A stretch of 64,000 nt of DNA from Climacteris rufus (taxonomy: Eukaryota > Chordata > Aves > Passeriformes > Climacteridae), in the NCBI GenBank assembly GCA_013398175.1, contig VZRZ01001220.1, positions 62,001-126,000 of the forward strand, given 5' to 3'. Made by a program: the position numbers and the translations under genes. Below are positions 23,673 through 35,667 of the stretch, piece after piece (position 1 is the first letter of the stretch; each line of letters begins with the position of its first letter). The notes under the pieces were generated by a model. That model did no database searches. It was not told where the DNA came from and worked only from the letters and a program-made list of their open reading frames with translations.

Positions 23673-24160
23673 ATTTTCTTTAAATTGCAACAAAAGTTCA
23701 AAACAACAGAATCTTTCTATGAAAATAATTTGTAATAGATTCCAAAATATGTCTGACAATGTTCTGTCACAGTTCAAGGTTCGAATGAAGATTTTCAAAT
23801 AAGACTAGCCTCTTTTGTAATGAAGGGATTCAAAACAATTGCATAGATTTGTGGGGTTGCCATTATCGAAGTTGAAGCTGCCATTCACCTTTCAGTAAGG
23901 GGTGCCACTAAAATAAGATCCACTCTTTCAGATGTAGTTTTATTTTTATGTGCTCTGTGTGTTGTCACGGAGGGAAGGATACTGTAGAAATAGGAAAGGC
24001 AGAACAACCAGTTGAGTTCTGGCTTTATTTACACTGAGTAATGCTTTTCACTAAGTTCGTACTCTCTCGATGGATACGCCAAGGCTTTTACACAGATATC
24101 TGGGCATGCCTGTGTAGTGAAATGTCTTTACAGATTGCTTCAGAAGTTAAGGATAAAAGC

Positions 24161-24353
24161 ATTTGGAGAGCAACTGGAACACATTGCCCAGAGAGACAGT
24201 GGATGCCCCACACCAGAAAAAATTCAAGGTCATGTTGGATGAGGCTCTGAGCAGCCTGGGTTAGTTGCAGCTGTCCCTGCTCATTGCAGGGAGGAGTCAG
24301 ACTAAATGACCCTTAAAGGCCCCATCCAACCCAAACCATTCTACAATTCTATT
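24161..24353 (+). mobile_element. CR1 LINE, 3' end fragment
   Basis: Sense-strand CR1 3' end: AACTGGAACACATTGCCCAG, then GTGGATGCCCCACACC, TTCAAGGTCATGTTGGATG, CTGTCCCTGCTCATTGCAGG, ACTAAATGACCCTTAAAGG and CCAACCCAAACCATTCTAC, ending in ATTCT-containing octamers. It is truncated at the 5' side and carries no open frame. It lies about 500 bp from the older minus-strand copy, in the opposite direction. Confidence 0.92.
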
Positions 24354-27166
24354 GTTTGATTTCAATCCAACATAGAACTTGGGTTTTCATGTACTTGGTC
24401 GTCCCAGAAGAAAATACATTCTGAGCAGTTTCCTGCTTAGGATAAACTAGGTCTCAGAGCCACTCCCCTATATGACACACTAGTAGGATTTAGAACTGGT
24501 TTCATGAGACCAGGAAGAGGAGAATCATGTCTGTACCCAGCAGTCTTAATATGAAATGACTGGCATAATTTTGACTGTACACAGCGTAACTTTTGCCATA
24601 CACTTCTTGGTAGGTTGAAGGTGTCTCATCTCCTGCTTTGTTACAGTTGTAAAAATCATACAAGTGTCTCTGAATAACTTGTTTTCCACCTGAAGTTGTT
24701 CTTCCACATCCTTGAGTTCAGTGTAATCAACAAAAAATTATTTATCTTCTTTTAGGTATTCACCCACTTGTTCAATTCAAAAGGAGGATCAACTTGAAAT
24801 ATCTCTTGAAGCTTTAACTCCTCAGGTTTCATTAAGTTCCTTTTACTTTTAGTTTTAAATTTAATTAATTAATTTATTTTACAAAGGTTGAGCATGGTGT
24901 CAAGGACAAATGGAAAAGAAATTAGGTTTTTAAGATTCTTTCTAGATGCAATTTAGAGCAACATACGTATTTCTGTGCACAGTACCCAGTGCTGTTCAAG
25001 GCTATCAGTTCTTATTCAGTTAAGCCCATTATGACTTCTGGATTTGATTCCTGAACTTTTGCCTGGGCTGTCTTTTCAGGCAAAAGATCTTTGATTTCTC
25101 AGGTAAAGCCAGTAGGTAGAAGATAATAAAACACATTCATCAAATTGATTCAGTGGTACCAGTAGCTGTGAGATTTTGAAATATCTTTTCCTTTCAATAC
25201 ATGGCTTATTTTTAATTAGATTGGCAAGACTTCAATTATCTTAAGTAACTAAATAATTATGTATTAATTTAGAGACCCTATATCGAGGCTTAGTGCTAGT
25301 TGCACTCATTTTGACAAATTTTAGGCAGAAAATTTCTCAGGGGAGTCCTGCTTTCTGTCTTTCAAAAAGCTTTTATAATCATTTAGTCCAAAATGGTGAT
25401 GTAGGCCGAAGTTTGAATCCCTGGCATATTGCTATAATGCTGCATTGGCTTAATCCTTCATTTTCTTGTCAGTTAAGGACTTATCTTTATTCACAGATTC
25501 ACTTATCTGTTATTCTTAGAGTATTTTAATGCTAGTAGTTAAAACCCCTTTGTTTATGGCAATAAGGCACCATTCAGTTTGTGAACTTTATAAAACCAAC
25601 CTCTGCCAATTTTGCTGTTTGAGAATTGCTGTAAAGAAGTGTTCCCACAGTAATTACTTATTCCAGAGATGTTCACTAAAGAATGAAGTAAGGGGAAAGT
25701 GTATAAAACAATTGTGCACCAAGGCAAGTTTTACCCAGCACCTTCCCAGCAACTACAGGGCATTTAAAAAAAAAAAAAAAAACCAAAAAAAACTCCTTGC
25801 AAAACAGTACACAGAAATCTGTTGTCTTTAATGCAGTTGCATATAGTGACTTTACAAATATTGGCAATTACTTAAGGTATTCACATTTAAATTTGATCTG
25901 GCCAAAAGGTTGGGAAAAAGTGAGGGAGGAGGAGCAGGGGGGTTGGCAACAGCTTTTCAACGTGGGGCTCAGCTGCCCATCATTACTCACTTTCAATGGT
26001 TTGGGTCATGGGTAGTGTCACTCATTTTAATACACGCTTAGTGACAGTGGAGTACGAATGGCAAGACTGAGATAAAGAAATATGTGATAAACAGAAATCT
26101 TCACAAAATCTTTCCAGTTGGGTATTTCTTATGGAACATGAGCTGTTATTTTTAAAAGTTTTTTAAATTTGAAAATGTATTTTAAATTAAATGTGGGGTA
26201 GGAAAGAAGAGAGTGTACTATTAATATTCAGTGGCAATTGTGGAAAACTGCCATGAGTTTGCACTTGGACCATTTCATTTCAGCAGTACTGGTAGAACGT
26301 GCTTAGACCAGCAAAACGTTGTTGAAAGCTTTGTGAAAACTTTAATGAGGCCGGGAGTTTACCCATGGCAACTGCCCCAGTCACTTGAAGCATCACTTCT
26401 GAGCAACAACTAGCAAACCTGGAAGCTTCTAATTTTGTGCTACCTCAGCACACTTGATCAACAAAAAGCATAAAGCAATATTTAACTTCAAAAATGGAGT
26501 AATTTCTGCCTTAGAGATGCTCAGTGGAAATGCATCATCTTTAGTGTAACATAGAAAAGAAAGAAAGAAAAGAAAACAAGTCTCTTAAGTTCTATTCACA
26601 TCTGATTTTTAGTATTAATAAAGTAAGAGGTAGATGTGTTCTACTTCTCAGACTTCAAGGGACAAATTTCTTCACAAGAAAGAAGGAGCTTGTCTTACAG
26701 ATTCTGAGGTGGTTTAATACTCTTTCTTTTAGCTAGATGAAGAAGAAAATAAAAAAAGGAAAAGTGTGACCCTTCTAGTGTCTTTGTTCATCTGAAGAAG
26801 TCGATGAAGATTTCTCCTGATAAACTCTAATACTATTAGGTGCTTCTTTTTGTTCATTATGGCTGCTTCAGGAATAGAACTAGAATAATTGACTAAGACA
26901 AAAAAAAATTGCTTTGTAATTAGTCAAATATTATCCTGAAGCCTTGCAAAAAAGGATTCAAAGTTCCCTTTTCAACAGTAATTTCCCTCAGGGAAAAGCT
27001 TTCAATACCATTTTACAAAGACAAACCTTAATAGTTGTCTTGTACTTTTCAAAATATTTCAGAACTGGGTTAGTAACTGGACTTTAACCTAGTAAACTGG
27101 GTTCTCTCATTATTTGTTTTAACCAAGGATGAGCCATTATTCTGTCATTCACTTTTTTGCCTACAG
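24354..27166. other. Unannotated AT-rich DNA
   Basis: No gene recognised. It contains an A17 run at 25766-25782 and a small GAAA-type repeat at about 26552-26578. Open frames up to 100 codons run through low-complexity sequence and are judged spurious. Confidence 0.45.
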
Positions 27167-27216
27167 CTTGATGGCGGAGGAGGACCTGGTGCTACATTTT
27201 CTGCAAGATGGGAATG
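27167..27216 (+). other. Weak candidate exon
   Basis: A pyrimidine-rich stretch ending in TTTTTTGCCTACAG (27153-27166) is a good splice acceptor. The sequence after it reads LDGGGGPGATFSARWEW in one frame and stays open to a stop at about 27280. The possible donor at 27217 (ATG|GTTAGC) is poor. I recognise no protein, and an acceptor-like site followed by a 38-codon open frame can arise by chance in 64 kb. Confidence 0.12.
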
Positions 27217-28206
27217 GTTAGCAGTAGGATCACATTTTAAAACTGATTCCTTCTACCTGACTATCTGGTATGCTGCTTGAGACTAAATTAGTGTCTTTTT
27301 TGAGAGTGCCTGGTTTTGAGAGCTATTATATATCTGTCCTACCAGACAGACAGACATTCTGTCTTTGTTGTGAACCACAGTGATTTCTAACCAACAGATT
27401 TCTAACCAACATTACTGAGAAAATGTATGGTTGCTGGTTCCAAGTGACCTGTATACCAAACCCTGAGCCCTGTGCTCATCTTCCTGGTGAACTCTGACTC
27501 CAACTCTGCATTCCTCTTGTGTTATTTAAAAATGACATTTGCCTGCCAGAAGGACAGCATAAGCAATAGCTGTAAAATCTTGCCTGAGGATGGAAATGCT
27601 CCTGAAGAGTTTCACAATTGGGTTACGTTTTCTCTTGCTAGGGAAATATTTTGCATAGCATGTGCTTGAAAACAGGGCCTGTCTGTTTCCATTACCCTTG
27701 CCTTTTAAGAATTATATTTAACTGTTTTTGTAAAGCTTGGGTTCATGAACTAGGGGTTCATAGAACTATGCTATTTTAATTATTGGATGTCTCAATATGT
27801 ATATTGCTTCACAAGTTTTAATCCCTGGTTTATTTTGGAAGGCAATAACATACACTTGTTTTACATTACATAACACCAGTACAGAGTAAAAGCAGGTGCT
27901 CTTGTGCATATGCAGCCATCCCATTTTGCAGTTTTTTCTATGCCATTCCTTCCATGGAATACTACGTTAAATGCTATTCTAGTAATGAGAATGTAGATTG
28001 TAAACTATAATCTCCTCAGCCATGTCATGCTTCAGATTCCATTAAATGATCCCCATCTTATCTTTTAAATTATCAGCATAGCAAATACTTAACTCTAAAC
28101 TTCTTGATAATTCAGTTGTCGTAAGCAATCATTTATAAATTGATTCTTCTTCAGACTGCTGCCAGTCTGTGTAGCAGGGAATTCATCTGGGTCCTGCTAT
28201 TAAGCT
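27217..28206. other. Unannotated DNA with a 15-bp duplication
   Basis: No gene recognised. GATTTCTAACCAACA is present twice in tandem (27382-27396, 27397-27411). Confidence 0.45.
27382..27411. repeat. 15-bp perfect tandem duplication
   Basis: Two identical adjacent copies of GATTTCTAACCAACA. A recent slippage product. Confidence 0.9.
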
Positions 28207-28443
28207 CTATGTAGTCCAAATGATAGGACAGGAGACAACCTGAGCAGAACTTGATAAGTTAATGCACTTGATAAGTGCATCTTTCCTCACTGTATCAAAG
28301 GTGGGTTTTATTCCTTTATTGAATGATTGGTCAGCAGAAACAAACTGCCCATTAATGAAATTTGCTTTTGACAAGGTAAGTGGTGCATGTCCTGAGAACT
28401 TGTATCGATTGTCAGTTAGATCACCCAAAAATTTGCATCACCC
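28207..28443 (-). other. Minus-strand open reading frame of unknown status
   Basis: About 76 codons are open on the minus strand between a TGA near 28443 and a stop at 28207. There is no ATG at the start of the frame. The peptide has a balanced, protein-like composition (for example LSKANFINGQFVSADQSF), unlike the Phe/Leu/Cys-rich noise in most other frames here. No family is recognised, and no flanking splice sites or poly(A) tail were found. It could be a degraded processed gene copy, an exon or chance. It overlaps a short palindrome (28262-28280) and an 11-bp direct repeat. Confidence 0.15.
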
Positions 28444-31400
28444 AAATGAACAGTAGTTGAACTCAGGTGTTGATGCTAGAGAGTGGGAAGAAGCTCACTA
28501 ATGGCTTTCTGCAGTGCAGTCATAGAGTAGCTCTGTGCAAGGGCAGCCATCAGGCCTCAGAACTTGGCTAAGAAGATCTGCAGCTTGGAATTCTTTCCTT
28601 ACAGAACGCTTTTCAGCAAGTTGCAGAATCTAGCTATGAATGAAACCCACCTGCCTGAGACTGTAAGGTGCACATTGTCTTAGAATTATAGTATCTGTTC
28701 CCTCAGATAGAATGGGCAAATCTGGCGCTGGAAGTAGATAATATTTTTCTTTCTCCACTGTGGATCTCAAAATCTGAAATCTGTTGAGACATTGAACCAG
28801 TTTTGAGAGTCTAAGCAGGATCATCAGATGTGTCCAATTTGTTTCTCATAACTCCTGACTGATAAGTGGCTTCTAAAAGATCTAATAGACTGAAGCAAAC
28901 CATTGAAAAACCACCTGGTGATCTTAAAACTCATAATAAAAAATAATTTTGGAGATATGGTCTCAGTGACTTTCAGCAGAAAAGTGTAGATCTTGAGAGG
29001 ATGTTAGTGATGCTTTGAAAAGCCCTTTAAACACATAAGCGTTAAACTCATAAATATGCTTTCCTATGCCTTAAATATGCTTTTCCTGGCACCACTGCAT
29101 CTTATGAATTGCAAGCAGCTACAAGTATTATATCCCTGATGAGAGCATATAAAGAGTGTTCTTATTCCATGTCTTTTATATAAGCAAAGTACAGACATAC
29201 TTTGGGGTCAGAGATGTCCATGACTAGATCTTTTTCCTGCATGCAAATATGAGAAACAGAAAATATGCAAATATGCAAATAGGAGATTTTCCTGTTTGGC
29301 TGCCTTTGTCAGACCTCACTATACCTTACAAACGGAACTACATCAGTTCAGATGCAGATAATGTCTTTGTCCAATGCTTTACAGTGTGTAACTTCAAATT
29401 AACATCATGAAATGCAGACACATTTATAATGAAAACAGCATCTTCAGCACTTGCTCTGAGATGAAGCAATTGTATAGAAGGCTTTTAAAATATTAATTTG
29501 ATATTTTAAATTTACTACAGTTTGTATTTCTTCAATTTTTATGACAAAACCCATGTTTCTCATTGATGTAATGCAGCTCCTTTTTTTGTCAGTAGTTTCT
29601 TGAAAAAAGCTACTCTAACTTTCTGTTCTCTTGCAATACATATAACCTTTAAATATCTGGATTTATTTTAAGCAGTTTTAGAGGCATATTGCTCTCCTGT
29701 CTTAAAGGATGTGAGATTTGTCAGATATTATTTGCACAGTTCAGCCTGAACAACTGTAGAGCTTGAATGTTTCCCTGCTCAAACTTTTCCTTCAGGTGTA
29801 CTCTCTATGTGGATTTGTTAACACCTACTTAAACATATTAGATATATGCAGGACAATATCTAGCCAATTAGTAAGATTATTCTTCTGAATAGAAGACAAA
29901 ATGGTAGCTAGATTGTGCAGATTTCCCAAACTAGCAAAATTGCTCTGTGAAAAATATGGATATTTTAACATATTATATTCTGGAAACATGCTATATTTTT
30001 GTTTCTTTAAACAGAATAATTTTATAAAATTTTTAGTTTGGGTCCAAGTTGAATTTGCTACATTGTATGTAAGAAAAAAGCCCAGACCAAATAAGCCAAA
30101 CCAAAGGCCTGTAAGCCCTGTCCTATTTCTGATCTGGGTAAATATACAAAAAGTAGTATGTAACATACTCTGCTAGGAAAGGCTTGTGGCTGAAGATCCC
30201 CCTGTGGTGAAGACGGGAGAACCTATAAACGTGGTCCCTCTAGATGAGTGATTTAAGATAAGATTAGCCTTGTGAAGGCAGGGTCATAGAACATCAATTA
30301 AAGCTGAGGTAATTTGGAGCTGGGGGATATGTTCATTAACAAAGGCCAAGGTGTACAGCTTTCATTACATTCAGTGAAGACACAGAACACTTCTTTTCTG
30401 TTTAACAAACTTTCCAACCAGTACTGAGACTGTGGCACAGCTCTACTCTCCTGAAAAATCTGTAAACCTCTTTACTACGTCAATGGAATGCTCACACATT
30501 TGGGAAAATTTCTTCTGGTGTGAAGAACAGAAGCAGATGGGACAAGAGATGGGAATCACGTAAGCTTTGGTATAATGTCTATTCACAAGGAGACTGAGTT
30601 AGTTTGCTTTTATTATTCATGGCACTGACTGTTTTCTGAGTAATTTGCTATACAGATATTATTTCGTTGTTACAGAATATGGGGTAAAATTTCCTTTGTC
30701 AAAACATGAATATGCCCAATGTCTAGTATTTGCTAGGCAGTCATAAAGTGTGTGTCAGCCTGTCTGCTCTACACAGTCAGCAGGAACTCAAGTGCCTGTT
30801 CTCTAACATGAACATTCCATTTTATACTGTAAAATTTGTACTTAAAGTTTTCCCAACTTCACCAGACCAGCATAAAATCTAATCTGTTACAAAACAATAT
30901 TTTCTTAACCATTCTTCTATTAAAAGAATGAGTTTGTCCAGTCTTTGTCAAACTTTGAGAAAGTAGAATTGTATCTCCACTGACAAGGAAAAAAAAAGAA
31001 AGAAAAGACATTTTTAAAAAAAGCGCCAAATGAGAAGATAGTTTAAATGATTTGTATTTTTACACTTGGATGATTTTGAAGGTATTGGATCCCTGCCAGT
31101 GAAAAGGCATCTATTTTTTTTCAGCACACTATTATGTTCACAACATGTTTATGTGAACAAAAAACAATAATAATAATATTTCCGTGATTATTAACTGTGT
31201 TTGGCTTAATACTGGGTTGCACTCATGGCTAAGATGTCCTTTGTACCTAATGGAATGATGAATTAGTCTTTTTGTGGGCTGATCATGAGTTATTGCTTTG
31301 TGGTTTTGGTGTATTTTTTTCTTCAGCTGCTGGTTTTGGTAATAACGCTCCTGCTGTCCTGTAACATTCTGGTAGCAGTTACAAACCTCAGACATGGAGG

Positions 31401-33383
31401 TTTAAACTCCATGCTAGTAAAGACCATATCAATTTCAGCTAGAAACCCTTTTTAAGTTTATATGATTCCTTAATCTCTGGGGAGCTTGCAAGAATTCTAA
31501 TGAATGGTGCTCAGCTCTGCTCTGGTTAGGCGGCAAAGTTGCAGCAATATGGACTCAAATATGGAGCAGAAAAGGAATCCAAGCCCCTCTTTGACCACCT
31601 GTAAACTTTTCATGGGGGAATGTTTACTTTGGCAGTGCCATATGATGACTAACCTGGTGACAGTGCAGGCAGCTCAGAGTTTTTACCTCTACCCTGGAGC
31701 CTCTCTCTGCAAGGCAAAGACAGCCTGGCTGTTGTGTCTGTCCAGCAGGCTCAATAAAGACCAAGCTTCTGAACATCCATTCTTGAATGGAAAAGAAGTC
31801 AACAGATACTACTGAAACTGGGCTATGCAGCTTAAATTAATTTATTGCCAACCAACTCTGCGTTTCTTTCATATAATCATGCAAACTTTGCCTAAATGTG
31901 TTGGAATGTAATTGTACCAACAACCTACTCCAATCATGCTGAAGAACACGTTTTTTGGTATTTTTCTTTTTTTCCTGAATTTGCTCAATTGAAAAATGAT
32001 CTGAATTTGAAATATAACAGTTTAGAACTTAAGTCTAAAAGCTTCAAAACTTTTTTCCTACTCTTCTCTGCTTCCTTTTCTGCCTCCTCTCTTTTCTCAT
32101 CCGGCTTCAGAGACTGTAGACTTAGGCAGTTTTCAACTGTCAAAGTTAACAATAGATATTTGTGTTTTGTGAATAAAAAACCACATTCTTCAGAGTTAGA
32201 AAATTATGGTGAACTAAAATCGAAAGACAACTGTATGTAAAAATGTGGTTTAGTATGTATTTTTTTCTCTTAATTTTAAGTTATTCTCTTTGGTCTATTT
32301 ATACTGGAGGAATATAGGCTGTTGTGGTCATAGTGTCAATAAGATAAAGCAGTGATTATAAAGAGCTGTTCAGTTCTTCATTTTATTGTTATTTATAAGT
32401 TGTGCTTTTTTCACTTCTCCATTTCTAAAAGTCTTAGAAGTTCAGCACTGCAAGGTGAAATATAAAGATAATAAGAAAATGTAAAAGCTACCAGGTCAAA
32501 ATCGCTAATTTAAAAAGGAATAAATACAAACACTTTTCTTGGATTACTCTGGGATGCTGAAAGCGCATCACTGAATTTTGTAGGAATTGGCAGGTTAGGA
32601 AGAATGCTGTAAACTTTTGATGATTACAGCAGTTGTGATAAAATATTAAACATTTGTGAAGAAAGTAATTCATAGGTTACAGACATAAGCTTACATGGAG
32701 AAGACAAGTTAAATAAAACCTTACAGAGCTTAAGAATGGAAAACATGAAGAATTGGTCAGGTAAACAGTGATGTTTCCTCATCCTTTCCATACTCCTTCA
32801 TTCTTTATGGATCAAGCAGTTGACTGTCCTTAGCCAGAGGTTATAACTCTATCTTTGTGTTAATAGGCTGTGATTTACCTTCTTGCATGTATTTTCAGTC
32901 TTTTTTTAACATTTACACTTAATGAAGTCTTCTGTGTTCTGTGGCAATGAGTTTAAGGATCTAGATATAACCTGTGTGGAAATGTACTTGTATGTTTTAA
33001 AGCTGCTGCCTGATAATTGCATTTGAGGCTCCCTAATGGCAAAGAGGGAATAATCTTTACCACATTCTCTATCCTGCTAATAATTTCATAGCTTTCTAAT
33101 TTATTTTGTGTTCTTGCACCATAGGTCATCCTCTTTGCTTTTCTTTTGTAGATTTCTGGTACATCTTTTCTTGGCAAAGTTACCAGAATTGTGCCTGGAC
33201 TTTATCATGTCTTTTGTTCCTTATTCTTTTTCTGTTAAGTTTCTAATACTCTATTTGTTTTTTTGCCTCCCCCTGAGCATGTGTTTGTATTCTTATAGGT
33301 ATAAAGACAATAACTGTCCTGAGATATAATAGTCAATTAAGATTGCATAATTGTATATGTGTGTATTTAATTAAGTACACAGG
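28444..33383. other. Unannotated AT-rich DNA
   Basis: No gene or transposon recognised. Three octamer motifs cluster at 29241-29280. Open frames at 29825-30176 overlap on both strands (113 and 91 codons) and are AT-rich noise. A GC-richer patch at 31500-31800 ends with an isolated AATAAA but has no other gene signals. Confidence 0.4.
29241..29280 (+). promoter_or_regulatory. Cluster of three ATGCAAAT octamer motifs
   Basis: ATGCAAAT occurs exactly at 29241-29248, 29265-29272 and 29273-29280, the last two directly adjacent. This is the classic POU/OCT-factor octamer. The motif density is directly visible. Function is inferred. Confidence 0.3.
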
Positions 33384-33476
33384 GTATGTATACACTTACA
33401 TACATACATACATATTATATATACAGATGCACACACACATATATATATACATATGTACACACACACACATATATAT

Positions 33477-33509
<33 letters not shown>

Positions 33510-33540
33510 CAGACATATATACATAAACATGTATATGTGC
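33384..33540. repeat. Compound CA/TA/CATA microsatellite
   Basis: An alternating purine-pyrimidine tract of about 155 bp: (CATA)n, (CA)n and (TA)n blocks with few interruptions. It is open in several frames as Tyr/Ile/His/Thr or Val/Cys repeats, which is low complexity and not protein. Alternating sequence of this type can form Z-DNA or cruciforms. Confidence 0.95.
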
Positions 33541-34827
33541 TATGCCATGACCTGATTTAAAGTCTGATTGAAGGAGTAACTCTTTGGTCTCCTGACGCAT
33601 TGTGCCTCTACCAGAAGGGTCTCTTGGTTTCCACTGCACTGAAATAAAAAACATAGTTTGTAAGACTACGTGAACAATACAGGTGGTCTGTGCCATGTGT
33701 TTAAAAAGTAATCATCAGGGTTCCTTGGTAGGAGTGCAGGTTAAGTACTTGAAGGATAGTTGTCACTGCAGAAGTAATTTTGTTTGTTTTCTTGTGAATG
33801 TTTTTGTTTGCTCCATCTACAGCAATGTGACAGACAACTGCTCTCAGCACACTGCCCTTGGTGTGTATCTTGCAGGTCTAGTGAACATCAGAACATCAGA
33901 AATACTTAAATTTTTTTATCTACTTCTCTTTGGTGATGGGTGCATTAGGGCCAGCACCTTTGGGCAGCAGAGTCTGAGAAAGCCCCTCGTGGTGGCCTGG
34001 TCATGGCTAACCCACAACACATGGTGGTTTAATCATCCCTGCTGGCACAGTGCTCTCCTATCTCTCACTGTACCCAGGCAAAAACGGGAGAAAACTGAGT
34101 CACACTTTCCTTTAATGAGAAGACTGGCAAATCCAGTCTGCATTAAAACATGGCAAAGTTTCCATAAAATTATACTCTGTGGAAACCTAAGGTAAATGAG
34201 AAAATTTTATTTCAAAATATTACCCATCAGGACCTGACTAGTTTTAAGCTTTTCCAGGAAGTCAAACATACTAATTTTTTATAAATATACTGTCTGCACG
34301 TGACTGTATTGCTGTCACACCTGTCAAAGTATGCTACCTTTTTTTCCTAATCCAGGTATAGTTGGAATGTGTTAGACTGTTAAGAGTAGTCTAGGTGAAT
34401 ATGCTCTGTTTTGATGTGTTTAGAGGGCAAATGCTCCCTGAGAGAAGGCAGCAGCCAAAGGAAAAGAGAAAACAGTGCAGTTGTGAGGCTGGAAATCTGC
34501 TAAGAGCCATCCTCCCCACCAAACCCAGCGTGTCTCAGCCACATGCCTCATCATGCAGCCCCTAAAATGGCCATTTCTGATCCCAGGTGCAATTCTCATG
34601 GCCTGTAAAATATTAGGCACTTGTGCTTTGTCTTCTAGTTCCTTGACCTTGTTGTGTGATTTATGGCCTAACAAACTAATTTTTGTTTTCAGACAATGTT
34701 GATTTTACCCACCATAGGCTTTTTACTTGCCTCAATCCCAGCTCATAATAATAAGAGAGCCAAACTGCAGTCCACACCTGTGCCAAAATCTCTAAAGTTC
34801 CCAAGCCTTACTGGACAATTCTTCCTA
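33541..34827. other. Unannotated DNA
   Basis: No gene recognised. The longest open frame of the window (170 codons, 33683-34195 +) lies here, but its peptide is Cys/Trp/Leu/His-rich and matches nothing I know. A GC-richer patch at 33930-34110 may be a decayed repeat that I cannot name. Confidence 0.4.
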
Positions 34828-34910
34828 TATTTATTTGTATATTTATTTATATACTTGATTGATTGTTTATTTATTTATTTATTTGGTTGTTTGGTTATTT
34901 ATTTATTTTT
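34828..34910. repeat. (TTTA)n-type microsatellite
   Basis: Interrupted TTTA repeat with TTTG and TGAT variants. Confidence 0.9.
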
Positions 34911-35460
34911 AACCACGATGAGATTGCTTTATGGTCTGGGGAAATGGCAAGCACATGTGATTTGCTCTTTTTTCTTTTGTATTAGTGCCTTTTTTTTGCA
35001 CCGTAGCCCGATTAGAATGTAGTGTGGCTGTTGTTTAAGTGAAGTGCCTACAAGTTTAATGCAAATGTAGCACACTTCAGAGTTGTGTACACAGTCCTTT
35101 CAAACTGGTTGGATTTGTGGGATGTTTTGATTTTTTTTCATTTGGAGTTTTTTGTGGGTGTTTGGGGAGTATTGTGGGGTTTGGGGCTTTTGTTTTTATG
35201 TTTAGGGGTTTTTTTTGTTCCTTTTGTTGTTGTTTTCTTACATGCCAAAGCACAGCTGATGATGAGGGTGTTCCAGAGCAGAAAGAGAAAGGGGTCTCTG
35301 TGCTACTCAGGACCTAGGAGAGAACTGTCTCCCGTTCAGTCTGACATGGAGGCATAAATGAGACCGAAAAATATCCTTTATCCTCTGAGTATCCTTTTGC
35401 TTTCTGCCCGTTTCCCTGGGTTGCTTATTTCCCTACGTCTTCCAGAAGATTCTTGTTCCT
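34911..35460. other. Unannotated DNA, partly T/G-rich
   Basis: A T- and G-rich stretch lies at 35125-35240. No gene recognised. It leads into the CpG-dense island. Confidence 0.4.
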
Positions 35461-35667
35461 GGGGGACGCCGGGGCTTCCCGAGGCGCTGGCCGCTAGAGG
35501 ATGCTCCTGGTACGGCGTTGGAGAGCAGCGTGCCCGGGGCGGGCATCCTCCTCCTTCCCGGCACAGATTCCAGCCCGGCTCCTCGGAGAGGACATCGCCT
35601 ATCAGGCCTTCCCCGCACAGCCTGGGCCTTACAAACCGCAGCTTGGAGCTGCCGAGAGCCGGGATAG
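35461..35667. promoter_or_regulatory. CpG-dense mini-island, possible promoter or first exon
   Basis: This stretch of about 207 bp contains 18 CpG dinucleotides, while the flanking kilobases contain very few. It is strongly GC-rich within AT-rich surroundings. It is open in several frames on both strands (for example 152 codons on minus, 35378-35836, and 122 on plus, 35358-35726), as expected where stop codons are rare. I see no recognisable protein, TATA box or convincing splice donor. In birds such an island often marks a transcription start, so it may be a promoter or first exon of an lncRNA or of a gene outside the window. A GC-rich repeat insertion is the main alternative. Confidence 0.4.

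Noticed and set aside
23775..23795. GGTTCGAAT resembling a tRNA T-arm
   Set aside because: No matching acceptor stem, D-arm or anticodon stem around it. No tRNA or rRNA gene was seen in the window.
31500..31800. GC-richer patch ending in AATAAAGACC, suggesting an LTR or 3' UTR
   Set aside because: No LTR termini, TATA box or coding sequence could be found. A lone AATAAA is common.
33343..33696. Tyr/Ile/His-rich and Val/Cys-rich frames
   Set aside because: They are translations of the CA/TA microsatellite.
33930..34110. Patch with GGTGGTTTAATC suggesting an ERVL LTR piece
   Set aside because: The similarity to LTR ends covers too few bases and the order of other blocks does not fit.
33683..34195. 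Longest open frame of the window, 170 codons on plus
   Set aside because: The peptide is rich in Cys, Trp and His, matches no family I know, has no splice or promoter context, and a frame of this length is not surprising in 64 kb read in six frames.
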